DNA from: Micromonospora andamanensis
GTDB lineage: Bacteria; Actinomycetota; Actinomycetes; Mycobacteriales; Micromonosporaceae
NCBI RefSeq assembly: GCF_016863495.1
Contig: NZ_BOOZ01000002.1
Location: forward strand, 124,001 to 188,000
DNA: 64,000 nucleotides
Reading direction: 5' to 3'
Under the pieces are notes generated by a model. That model was not told where the DNA came from and did not search any database. It was given only the letters and a program-made list of their open reading frames with translations. How positions within the stretch are numbered: the first letter of the stretch is position 1; every line of letters begins with the position of its first letter. Positions 36,906-45,351 of the stretch are shown here, in pieces. The translations under genes were made by a program, and so were the position numbers.

Positions 36906-38183
36906 ATGACACGGTCTACGCCTCGTTGGCTGCGGGTGGCAGCCGTAGGTCTGACGGTCGGTTCCCTGGTCGTGGCGTGCAGCGGGCGCAGCACCCAGGG
37001 TGGCGGCGACAGCGGTGGCACGGTGACGCTGACGATCAATTTCTGGGGCGACTTCGGCCTCACCGACCTGAAGGCGAAGTACGAGGCGGAGAACCAGAAC
37101 GTCAAGATCGCCCTCAACTCGGGCGAGTACAACGCCCAGCACGAGGACCTGCAGAAGAAGCTGATCGCCGGGTCGGGCGCGCCCGACATCGCGGCCATCG
37201 ACGAAGGCTTCATGGTGCAGTTCCGCAGCCAGGCCGACAAGTTCGTCAACCTGCTCGACTCCGGTGCCGGCAAGTACGAGACGAACTACCTGCCGTGGAA
37301 GTGGAAGCAGTCCCTGTCGGCCGACGGTGCCACTCAGATCGGTCTCGGCACCGACGTCGGTGGTCTGGCCATGTGCTACCGCACCGATTTGTTCGAGGCC
37401 GCCGGCCTGCCCACCGAGCGGGACCAGGTCTCCGCGCTCTGGCCCACCTGGGACAGGTTCCTGGAGGTCGGCCAGCAGTACACCGCCAAGACCAACAAGA
37501 AGTTCGTCGACAACGCGACGAACCTGTTCAACCCGATTCTGGGTCAGCAGCCTGTCGGCTTCTACGACGAGAGTGAGCAACTGCGCATGGAGGGCGGTCC
37601 GAAGGTCGCCTTCGACTACGCGGTCCGGGCCGCCGACGCCGGCCTGTCGGCCAACCTGACAAGCTTCCAGGCCGACTGGGACAAGGGCTTCACCAGCGGC
37701 TCCTTCGCCGTGCTGGCCTGCCCGGCGTGGATGCTCGGGCACATCCAGAACACCGCGCCCGGCACCAAGGGCAAGTGGGACATCGCGGCGGTGCCCGGCG
37801 GCGGCGGCAACTGGGGTGGCTCCTTCCTCACCATCCCCAAGCAGGGCAGGAACGTCGACGAGGCGTACAAGTTCCTGGAGTGGCTGATCCAGCCGGAGCA
37901 GCAGATCGAGGTCTTCAAGACGGTGGGCAACCTGCCGTCGCAGCCGGCGCTCTACGCCGACCCCGCGATCGCCGACTTCAAGAACGAGTTCTTCAGCTCC
38001 GCGCCGGTCGGCCAGATCTTCCCCAGGATGGCGGAGGGCCTGACGCCGCAGTACCTGGGCAAGAAGAACGGCCCCACCCGCGTCGCCGTGGAGAACGTGA
38101 TCAACCGGGTGCAGAACGGCACGCTCTCCTCGGACGCCGCCTGGGCCGAGGCGATCAAGGAAGCCGAGAAGGCCAGCAGGTAA
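36906..38183 (+). CDS. Sugar ABC transporter substrate-binding lipoprotein
   Basis: The 425-aa extracellular family-1 solute-binding protein has a lipoprotein signal peptide with lipobox LVVAC (Cys25). The mature part opens VTLTINFWGDFGLTDLKAKYE and includes GTDVGGLAMCYRTDLFEAAGLP, both typical of carbohydrate binders. ATG 36906 has GGAGG upstream; the longer frame to 36813 is leader. Being first in the operon after a consensus promoter, and followed by a perfect hairpin before the permeases, it is probably made in excess of them. The likely ligand is manno-oligosaccharides (context only). Confidence 0.92.
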   Translation: MTRSTPRWLRVAAVGLTVGSLVVACSGRSTQGGGDSGGTVTLTINFWGDFGLTDLKAKYEAENQNVKIALNSGEYNAQHEDLQKKLIAGSGAPDIAAIDEGFMVQFRSQADKFVNLLDSGAGKYETNYLPWKWKQSLSADGATQIGLGTDVGGLAMCYRTDLFEAAGLPTERDQVSALWPTWDRFLEVGQQYTAKTNKKFVDNATNLFNPILGQQPVGFYDESEQLRMEGGPKVAFDYAVRAADAGLSANLTSFQADWDKGFTSGSFAVLACPAWMLGHIQNTAPGTKGKWDIAAVPGGGGNWGGSFLTIPKQGRNVDEAYKFLEWLIQPEQQIEVFKTVGNLPSQPALYADPAIADFKNEFFSSAPVGQIFPRMAEGLTPQYLGKKNGPTRVAVENVINRVQNGTLSSDAAWAEAIKEAEKASR

Positions 38184-38193
38184 CGCCATCGTG

Positions 38194-38225
38194 GGTGGCG
38201 CGGGTGCCTGGATGCCCGCGCCACC
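38194..38225 (+). terminator. Intra-operon hairpin after the binding-protein gene
   Basis: A perfect 11-bp stem (GGTGGCGCGGG / CCCGCGCCACC) with a 10-nt loop sits 11 bp after the binding-protein stop and 45 bp before the first permease. It probably acts as a partial terminator or a 3' mRNA stabiliser. Confidence 0.7.
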
Positions 38226-38270
38226 TCGGCTCCGGCCTGAAGTCCCCGTCGCCCCCGCACTGGAGTGCCC

Positions 38271-39263
38271 ATGTCCACCACGCGCGCGGCCCCCGAACCG
38301 GCCACCCGCCGCCCCCGGCCCACCCCCGGCCGGTCGACGACCTGGCGCGATCGGCTGCACCGCTTCGACGTCCGGTACATGCCGTACCTGATGATCGCGC
38401 CGTTCTTCCTGCTCTTCTTCGGCTTCGGGCTCTTCCCGATGGTCTTCAACGGCGTGGTGGCGCTACGCCACTGGCGCCTGGACGACCCGGAACTGACCGG
38501 CTGGGCCGGGTTCGAGAACTTCAGTCGACTGTTCACCGACGGCGACTTCGGCAACGCCCTCTACAACACCTTCGGCATCTTCCTGCTCTCCACGGTCCCG
38601 CAGCTGCTGCTCGCGCTTGTCATCGCGTCGATGCTCAACCGCCGGCTCCGGGCCCAGACCTGGTGGCGGGTCAGCGCCCTGCTGCCCTACATCACCCCGA
38701 TCACCGCCTCCACGCTCGTCTTCAACGTCTTCTTCTCCCGTGACCTCGGCATGGCGAACTGGGCGCTGGGCCTGATCGGCATCGGCACCGAGAACCCGAT
38801 CGACTGGCGGGCCGACAAACTGCACTCCTGGATCGCCATCGCCACCATGGTCAACTGGAAGTGGATCGGCTACAACGCCCTGCTCTACCTGGCCGCGATG
38901 CAGTCCATCCCGCGTGACGTGTACGAGGCGTCGGCACTCGACGGGGCCGGCCCGTGGCGTCAGCTCTGGCGGATCACCGTGCCGATGATCCGGCCGGTGG
39001 TCATCTTCACGGTGGTGCTGTCCACGATCGGCGGGCTGCAACTGTTCACCGAGCCGATGCTGTTCGACCTCAACGCGCAGGCCGCCACCGGCGGTTCCGG
39101 CGGCGAGTGGCAGACCGTCGCGCAGCTGATCTACAAGGTCGGCTGGAAGGACCTCAACCTCGGCTACGCCGCCGCGATGTCCTGGGCGCTGTTCCTCATC
39201 ATCCTCGTGGTCGCGGCCCTGAACACCCTGTTGACCAACCGCATCTCGGGGGGACGCAAATGA
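38271..39263 (+). CDS. Sugar ABC transporter permease (MalF/UgpA type)
   Basis: The 330-aa inner-membrane permease has six predicted helices after a Pro/Arg-rich cytoplasmic start. The EAA loop that contacts the ATPase is EASALDGAGPWRQLWRITVP (about residues 222-241). ATG 38271 follows TGGAGTG; GTG 38265 is possible. Its stop overlaps the ATG of the next permease (ATGA). With that protein it forms the translocation channel for the sugar bound by the upstream lipoprotein. Confidence 0.93.
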   Translation: MSTTRAAPEPATRRPRPTPGRSTTWRDRLHRFDVRYMPYLMIAPFFLLFFGFGLFPMVFNGVVALRHWRLDDPELTGWAGFENFSRLFTDGDFGNALYNTFGIFLLSTVPQLLLALVIASMLNRRLRAQTWWRVSALLPYITPITASTLVFNVFFSRDLGMANWALGLIGIGTENPIDWRADKLHSWIAIATMVNWKWIGYNALLYLAAMQSIPRDVYEASALDGAGPWRQLWRITVPMIRPVVIFTVVLSTIGGLQLFTEPMLFDLNAQAATGGSGGEWQTVAQLIYKVGWKDLNLGYAAAMSWALFLIILVVAALNTLLTNRISGGRK

Positions 39264-40174
39264 GCGAGCTGCTGGAGCGACCCCGACCGGCACCGTCGGC
39301 ACCGCAGGGTGAACGCAGGCGGGCCGTGCTGCTGGGCCGGGCGCCGCAGGACACCCCGGCCGGCCTCTGGACCTACCTGTTCCTGGCACTGAGCACGCTG
39401 TTCGCGGCGTTCCCGCTGTACTGGATGTTCGTCATCTCCACCAGCACCGACGAGGCGACCTCTCAACTGCCACCGGTGGTGCTCCCGGGTGACCAGTTCC
39501 TGGTCAACCTGGACGAGGTGTTCTCACTCCAGGACGTCTACTTCGCGGCCTCCCTGGTGAACAGCGTGATCGTGTCGACGGTGGTCACCGCGTCGGTGCT
39601 GTTCTTCTGCTCGTTGGCCGGCTTCGCCTTCGCCAAGCTGCGGTTCCGAGGCAGCAGACCGCTGATGCTGTTCGTGATCCTGACTCTGACCGTGCCCAAC
39701 CAGCTCGGCGTGGTCGCGCTCTACATCGTGATGGGCAAGCTGGGCTGGAACGGCACCCTGCTGGCGGTGATCGTGCCCGGCCTGGTCACCGCCTTCGGGG
39801 TGTTCTACATGCGGCAGTTCATCGTCAACACGGTGCCTGACGAACTCGTCGAGTCGGCCAGGGTGGACGGGGCCACCACCATGCGGGTCTACTGGAACAT
39901 CGTGTTGCCGGCGGTGCGGCCGGCGCTTGCGGTGCTCGGCCTGCTGACCTTCGTGGCCACCTGGAACGACTTCCAGTGGCCCCTGATCACCCTGAACGGC
40001 ACCGACTATCCGACCTCGATGGTGGCCATCTCCGACCTGGCCAGCGGCAACTACGTCATCTACCGCCGGGTGCTGGCCGGTGCGTTCGTGGCCACCATCC
40101 CACTGTTGATCATGCTTGTCATCGGCGGTCGGCAGATCGTCCGGGGAATCATGGAAGGCGCGGTGAAGTCTTGA
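39260..40174 (+). CDS. Sugar ABC transporter permease (MalG/UgpE type)
   Basis: The 304-aa second permease has six helices and the EAA loop ESARVDGATTMRVYWNIVLP (about residues 198-217). ATG 39260 overlaps the previous stop, so the permeases are made together. The stop overlaps the TTG start of the mannosidase gene (TTGA). No ATP-binding protein follows; a shared MsiK-type ATPase elsewhere in the genome is the usual actinobacterial solution. Confidence 0.93.
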   Translation: MSELLERPRPAPSAPQGERRRAVLLGRAPQDTPAGLWTYLFLALSTLFAAFPLYWMFVISTSTDEATSQLPPVVLPGDQFLVNLDEVFSLQDVYFAASLVNSVIVSTVVTASVLFFCSLAGFAFAKLRFRGSRPLMLFVILTLTVPNQLGVVALYIVMGKLGWNGTLLAVIVPGLVTAFGVFYMRQFIVNTVPDELVESARVDGATTMRVYWNIVLPAVRPALAVLGLLTFVATWNDFQWPLITLNGTDYPTSMVAISDLASGNYVIYRRVLAGAFVATIPLLIMLVIGGRQIVRGIMEGAVKS

Positions 40175-42636
40175 GCGACGCGCGGGGGACCGGTCCGATC
40201 CGGCTGGCGCTGCACGACGGGTGGACCATGCGGGCGATGCAGGGCCAGCAGGTGCCACCCGAGATCGACGGGGCGACGGTGCCGGCCACCCTGCCGGGCT
40301 GTGTGCACACCGACCTGCTGGCGGCCGGGCTGATCCCCGATCCGTACCTCGACGACAACGAGACGGCGCTGGCCTGGATCGGGCGCACCGACTGGGTGTA
40401 CGAAACCACCTTCGACCGGCTGCCCGGCGACCACTCCCGCCTCGACCTGGTCTGCGCCGGCCTGGACACGGTCGCCACCATCACGCTCAACGGCGTCGAG
40501 GTCGGCCGCACCGAGAACATGCACCGGGGTCACCGCTTCGACGTCACGTCACTGCTCCGCGCCGAGGCCAACAACCTGGCCGTACGCTTCGACTCCGCCT
40601 ACCGGTACGCCGAGGCGCAGCGGGACCGGCTCGGCGACCGGCCCAACGCGTACCCGGAGCCGTTCCAGTTCATCCGCAAGATGGCCTGCAACTTCGGTTG
40701 GGACTGGGGACCGACGCTCGTCACCGCCGGCATCTGGCAGGAGATCGCCCTGCACGGCTGGTCGGTCGCCCGACTGGCGGTGGTACGCCCACTTGTCACA
40801 GTCGACGGCGACACCGGCCGGGTGGAGGTGCACGTCGAGGTCGAACGGGCCGTCGACCGGCCGCTCACCGTGCGGGCGCAGGTGGCGGGGCAGCGGGCCG
40901 AGGTGACAGTCCCGCCGGGGCAGCGGTCCGCGGTGCTGGCTCTCACCGTGCACCGACCGGAACTCTGGTGGCCCCGGGGCCACGGCGCACCGCACCGCCA
41001 CGAGCTGACGGTCACCCTGCACGATGCCGACGGCGACCCGCTCGACGAATGGCACCGCCGGATCGGCTTCCGGTCGGTACGCCTGGACACCACCCCCGAC
41101 GAGCACGGTGCCCCGTTCGCGCTGTACGTCAACGAGGTGCCGGTCTTCGTCCGGGGGGTCAACTGGATCCCCGACGACGTCTTTCCCACCCGGGTCACCC
41201 GCCAGCGGCTGGCCCACCGCTTCGACCAGGCCGAGGCCGCAAACGTCAACCTGCTGCGCGTCTGGGGCGGCGGCCGGTACGAGTCGGAGGACTTCTACGA
41301 CCTGGCCGACGAGCGTGGTCTGCTGGTGCAGCAGGACTTCCTCTTCGCCTGCGCCGCGTACCCGGAGGAGGAGCCGTTCGCCACCGAGGTGGCCGCCGAG
41401 GCCACCGAGCAGGTGATCCGCCTCGCGCCGCACCCCTCGCTGGTGCTGTGGACCGGCAACAACGAGAACATCTGGGGCTGGCACGACTGGGACTGGCAGG
41501 CACCCCTGGCCGGGCGTAGCTGGGGGCGGGGCTACTACCTGGACCTGCTGCCCGGCATCCTCGCCGCGCTGGACCCGACCCGCCCGTACTGGCCGGGCAG
41601 CCCCTGGTCGGGCAGCGAGAAGATCCACCCCAACCACCAGGCGTACGGCACCACGCACATCTGGGACGTGTGGAACACCGACGACTACGTCAAGTACCGG
41701 GAGTACCTGCCCCGGTTCGTCGCCGAGTTCGGCTACCAGGGACCACCGGCGTACGCGACGCTGCGCCGGGCGCTCTCCGACAACCCGCTCGCCCATGACT
41801 CACCCGGCATGGCGCACCACCAGAAGGCCGCCGACGGCGACCGGAAACTGCGCCGGGGACTTGACGCACACCTGCCCGAGCCGCGCGACTTCGACGACTG
41901 GCACTGGCTGACCCAGCTCAACCAGGCCCGGGCCATCGCCCTCGGGGTGGAACACTTCCGCTCCCACCGGGGCCGGTGCATGGGCACCATCCTCTGGCAG
42001 CTCAACGACTGCTGGCCGGTCACCTCCTGGGCGGCCATCGACGGCGACGGCCGCCGAAAACCCCTCTGGTACGCGCTGCGCCACGCCTACGCCGACCGGC
42101 TGCTCACCGTGCAGCCCCGCGATTCCGGGCTGGCTCTGGTCGCGGTCAACGACGGCGGGCAGCCGTGGCGGGCGTCGGCCACCGCCGTCCGGCTCACCCT
42201 GACCGGCGAGCCGAGGGCGAAGACCACGCTGGAACTGGACGTGCCCGCGCACTCGGCGGTGACCGTGGCGCTGCCGGACGAGGTGGCGCGGCCCGACGCC
42301 GCCGCCGACGAGCTGCTTGTCGCCGACACCGGCGACCCGACCGAACGGGCCTTGTGGTTCTTTGCCGAGGACCGCGACGTCCGATGGCCGGCGGCGGCCT
42401 TCGACGCGACAGTGGAACCGACAGACGACGGTCAGCGGGTACGCGTCACCGCCCGCACCATCCTGCGCGACGTGACGCTGTACCCGGACCGCCTCGACCC
42501 GTCCGCCGAGGTCGACGCGGCGCTCGTCACCCTGCTTCCCGGCGAGTCGGCGACCTTCACCGTGCGGTCGGCCACGCCCCTCGATCCCACCGCCCTCACC
42601 ACTCGGCCGGTGCTGCGCTGCGTCAACGACCTGTGA
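40171..42636 (+). CDS. GH2 beta-mannosidase
   Basis: The 821-aa glycoside hydrolase family 2 enzyme should release mannose from manno-oligosaccharides, in the cytoplasm since no signal peptide is present. It has an N-terminal jelly-roll (PATLPGCVHTDLLAAGLIPD), an Ig-like domain, and a TIM barrel with acid/base Glu432 in WTGNNENIWGW and nucleophile Glu519 in VAEFGYQGPP. C-terminal beta domains follow. The start appears to be TTG at 40171, overlapping the permease stop as TTGA; the next ATG (40228) would cut into the conserved start. It follows the importer genes directly. Confidence 0.92.
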   Translation: MSDARGTGPIRLALHDGWTMRAMQGQQVPPEIDGATVPATLPGCVHTDLLAAGLIPDPYLDDNETALAWIGRTDWVYETTFDRLPGDHSRLDLVCAGLDTVATITLNGVEVGRTENMHRGHRFDVTSLLRAEANNLAVRFDSAYRYAEAQRDRLGDRPNAYPEPFQFIRKMACNFGWDWGPTLVTAGIWQEIALHGWSVARLAVVRPLVTVDGDTGRVEVHVEVERAVDRPLTVRAQVAGQRAEVTVPPGQRSAVLALTVHRPELWWPRGHGAPHRHELTVTLHDADGDPLDEWHRRIGFRSVRLDTTPDEHGAPFALYVNEVPVFVRGVNWIPDDVFPTRVTRQRLAHRFDQAEAANVNLLRVWGGGRYESEDFYDLADERGLLVQQDFLFACAAYPEEEPFATEVAAEATEQVIRLAPHPSLVLWTGNNENIWGWHDWDWQAPLAGRSWGRGYYLDLLPGILAALDPTRPYWPGSPWSGSEKIHPNHQAYGTTHIWDVWNTDDYVKYREYLPRFVAEFGYQGPPAYATLRRALSDNPLAHDSPGMAHHQKAADGDRKLRRGLDAHLPEPRDFDDWHWLTQLNQARAIALGVEHFRSHRGRCMGTILWQLNDCWPVTSWAAIDGDGRRKPLWYALRHAYADRLLTVQPRDSGLALVAVNDGGQPWRASATAVRLTLTGEPRAKTTLELDVPAHSAVTVALPDEVARPDAAADELLVADTGDPTERALWFFAEDRDVRWPAAAFDATVEPTDDGQRVRVTARTILRDVTLYPDRLDPSAEVDAALVTLLPGESATFTVRSATPLDPTALTTRPVLRCVNDL

Positions 42637-42659
42637 CACCACCACCGAAAGGAAAGCCG

Positions 42660-44648
42660 ATGAGAAGGAGACTGGTCGGCGTACTGCTGGCCGTGGCCGG
42701 CCTGCTGGCCACCGCCGGTGCCGGGCCGGCGGGGGCGGCACCCCCACCGGCCCCGGCGGATGGCCAGGGGTTCGTGGTCCGCAAGGGTGACAGGCTGTTC
42801 GTCGACGGCAAGCCGTTCCGGTTCGCCGGGACGAACAACTACTACCTGATGTACAAGTCCCGGACGATGGTCGACGACGTCTTCGCCGACGCGAAGGCCG
42901 CCGGGTTCACCGTGCTGCGGCACTGGGGATTCCTCGACATCGGCACCCCGGGCGGCACCGACTCGGTGCACGGTCCCGCCGACGGCGTCTGGTTCCAGTA
43001 CTGGGACGGCGAGAAGCCCGCCGTCAACGACGGCCCGGACGGCCTCCAGCGCCTCGACTACGTGCTGTACGCGGCCCGCCAGGCCGGCGTCCGGGTGGTC
43101 ATCCCGCTTACCAACAACTGGCGCGACTTCGGCGGCATGGACCAGTACGTGCGCTGGCGCGGCACCGAACACCACGACGACTTCTACACCGACCCGGTGA
43201 TCCGGGGCTGGTACCGCGACTGGGTGTCGCACCTGCTCAACCGGGTCAATCCGCTGACCGGGGTGGCGTACCGGGACGACCCGACCATCATGGCCTGGGA
43301 GTTGGCGAACGAGCCGCGCTGCAAGGGCTCCGGGGTCTACCCGGCGTCGCCGGAGTGCTCCACCGACACCATCACCACCTGGGCCGACGAGATGAGCCGG
43401 CACATCAAGTCGATCGACCGCCGACACCTGGTCGGCGTCGGCGACGAGGGCTTCTTCTGCGACGGTCCGGACGCCGGGCACTGGACCGTCAACTGTGGCG
43501 AGGGTGTCGACTCGATCGCGCTGAGCCGGCTGCCCGCCGTCGACGTGCTCGGCTACCACCTGTACCCGGACCACTGGGGCACCGACGCCGACTGGAGCGT
43601 GCGCTGGATCGAGCGGCACAACCGGGAGGCGAGGCGGATCGGCAAGCCGGCGGTGCTCGGCGAGTTCGGCTGGCACGACAAGGCCACCCGCAACCCGGTC
43701 TACAAGCGCTGGACCGACACGTTCATCCGCACCGGCGGCACCGGACTGATGCACTGGATCCTCTCCGGCATCTCCGACGACGGCACCCTCTACCCGGACT
43801 ACGACGGCTACACCGTCTACTGCCCGAGCCCGGTCTGCACCACGTTGAGCAACGCGGGCGAGACCATCAGGCGCGGGTTCCGGCCGCGCCCGCCGGTCGC
43901 CGACCACGACACCGCTGTCACCGAGGCCGGCACGCCTGTCACCCTCACCCCGACGAGCAACGACATCGCGTACGCGGCAACCGTCCGGCCATCCACACTC
44001 GACCTCGATCCAGGCGTACGTGGACAGCAGCGCGCCGTCTCCGTCACCGGTGGCCGTTTCGCGCTGGGCACCGACGGCTCGGTCGAGTTCACCCCGGCCG
44101 ACGGGTTCCAGGGCCGGGCCGTCGCCTCGTACACGGTCAAGGACACCGCCGGCCGGCGGTCGAACGTCGCCGAGGTGACAGTCACCGTCAAGCCCGCACC
44201 CGGCGCTCCGATCGTGCTGGCCTCCTGGGAGACCGGCCTGGAGGGTTGGGCGCCCGGTGACTGGCAGCCCGACGCCGGCACCCTGGCGCCTACCGACACC
44301 TTCGCCACGGCCGGCGCGTACGGCCTGCGGGTCAGTGCGACAGGCGGCGGCTGGTTCGGGGTGAGCCTGCCCGAGCCGGTGGACCTGTCGGCGAAGGGTG
44401 TGCTCCGCTACGACCTGCGCACCTCGGCCTCGGCGGGCACCTCCACCTCGATCGCGGTGCAGACCGGTGCCGGCTGGGCCTGGTGCCAGTCGGCGTTCGG
44501 CTGGGTCGGGGAGGGCACGACCACCACCGTGGAGATCGATCTGCTGACCCAGATGTCCTGTGACGCCTCGGCCCTGGCCGACGTCCGGGGCATCCTGATC
44601 TGGGTCAGCCCCGGGGTGCACGACCTGGACCACCTGCGCGCCGAGTAG
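42660..44648 (+). CDS. Secreted GH5-type beta-mannanase with Ig-like and carbohydrate-binding modules
   Basis: The 662-aa secreted enzyme has a signal peptide ending about GPAGAA (residue 27). Its clan-A barrel (about 38-400) carries RFAGTNNYYL at the first strand, acid/base Glu218 in AWELANEPRC and nucleophile Glu335 in VLGEFGW. An Ig/cadherin-like module follows (about 410-510, VADHDTAVTEAGTPVTLTPT), then a jelly-roll module (about 520-662, ASWETGLEGWAPGDW) that looks like a mannan-type carbohydrate-binding module. ATG 42660 follows AAAGGAAA. It should cut mannan outside the cell for import by the upstream ABC system. A strong hairpin ends the operon. Confidence 0.9.
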   Translation: MRRRLVGVLLAVAGLLATAGAGPAGAAPPPAPADGQGFVVRKGDRLFVDGKPFRFAGTNNYYLMYKSRTMVDDVFADAKAAGFTVLRHWGFLDIGTPGGTDSVHGPADGVWFQYWDGEKPAVNDGPDGLQRLDYVLYAARQAGVRVVIPLTNNWRDFGGMDQYVRWRGTEHHDDFYTDPVIRGWYRDWVSHLLNRVNPLTGVAYRDDPTIMAWELANEPRCKGSGVYPASPECSTDTITTWADEMSRHIKSIDRRHLVGVGDEGFFCDGPDAGHWTVNCGEGVDSIALSRLPAVDVLGYHLYPDHWGTDADWSVRWIERHNREARRIGKPAVLGEFGWHDKATRNPVYKRWTDTFIRTGGTGLMHWILSGISDDGTLYPDYDGYTVYCPSPVCTTLSNAGETIRRGFRPRPPVADHDTAVTEAGTPVTLTPTSNDIAYAATVRPSTLDLDPGVRGQQRAVSVTGGRFALGTDGSVEFTPADGFQGRAVASYTVKDTAGRRSNVAEVTVTVKPAPGAPIVLASWETGLEGWAPGDWQPDAGTLAPTDTFATAGAYGLRVSATGGGWFGVSLPEPVDLSAKGVLRYDLRTSASAGTSTSIAVQTGAGWAWCQSAFGWVGEGTTTTVEIDLLTQMSCDASALADVRGILIWVSPGVHDLDHLRAE

Positions 44649-44663
44649 GCCGCACGGTTGGGG

Positions 44664-44704
44664 TACCGGGCCGGCGCGTGGTCCCACGACGCGCCGGCCC
44701 GGTA
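44664..44704. terminator. Strong hairpin after the mannanase gene
   Basis: Perfect 16-bp arms (44664-44679 and 44689-44704) with a 9-nt loop. It lies between the convergent mannanase and DUF2690 genes and can serve both. Confidence 0.8.
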
Positions 44705-44753
44705 GCCGTGGCTGCCGGTCCTGCTCGCACCGCAGGGCCGACAGCGGCAGGTG

Positions 44754-45212
44754 TCAGGCGCAGAGCGGGTCGCTCGTGTACTTCGTGCCGGACGCCGTCA
44801 CGACCTCGCCCACCGCGCAGACAGTCATGTTCTGGCCGTAGAGCTGGTCGCCGTAGTACTGGTTGCCGGTGCCGCCGTACCAGTCGGTGGTGGCGCTCGG
44901 GTTGGCCCGGGTCACCCGTACCCGGACGGTGTTGTGCGGGCTGACCCGGTTGGAGATCCGGCCCCAGTTGGTCTTGCAGGTCTCGCTCCAGCGCAGCTCC
45001 ACGACGGCGAGGGTGGTCGAGCCCTGCATGATGTACTTCGGATACTGCGTGGCGTTGCGGGCGTTGGCCGAGCAACCCGTGTCGATCGGGTCGGTGCCGT
45101 CGCAGCCGTGTCCACTACAGGTGGCGGCGCTGGCGGGGGTCGCGACCAGCAGGCTGGCCGCGATGAGGGTACCGGCGGCAGCGGCGGCCAACCGGCGGGT
45201 GTTCCGGATCAT
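44754..45212 (-). CDS. Secreted DUF2690 protein
   Basis: The 152-aa protein has a clear signal peptide (RRLAAAAAGTLIAASLLVATPASA) and a small Cys-rich secreted domain of the DUF2690 type. The core reads DTGCSANARNA, then VVELRWSETCKTNWGRI, and ends in VCAVGEVV and SDPLCA. Six cysteines in the mature protein suggest disulfides. ATG 45212 has AGGAG 5 nt upstream. It diverges across 139 bp from a regulator that carries the same domain outside the membrane, so the two are probably functionally linked. The domain's biochemical role is unknown. Confidence 0.82.
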   Translation of the reverse strand: MIRNTRRLAAAAAGTLIAASLLVATPASAATCSGHGCDGTDPIDTGCSANARNATQYPKYIMQGSTTLAVVELRWSETCKTNWGRISNRVSPHNTVRVRVTRANPSATTDWYGGTGNQYYGDQLYGQNMTVCAVGEVVTASGTKYTSDPLCA

Positions 45213-45262
45213 CGTGTCTCCTGACGTCTGGTGGGCTGTGCCAGTCCCGGATTCGGCTTCTC

Positions 45263-45293
45263 ATCTCTACCGTCCGTCGACACTGATCTCTAC
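45263..45293. promoter_or_regulatory. Direct repeat in the divergent DUF2690 promoter region
   Basis: ATCTCTAC occurs at 45263-45270 and 45286-45293, a 23-bp period (about two helical turns). The second copy overlaps TACGCT (45291-45296), a possible plus-strand -10. It is a candidate binding site for the divergent HTH protein. Confidence 0.35.
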
Positions 45294-45351
45294 GCTGTGT
45301 CGCGTCGGACAATGAATCGCGGTTCTGGTCAATCAATTCGAGGAGCGGCCC

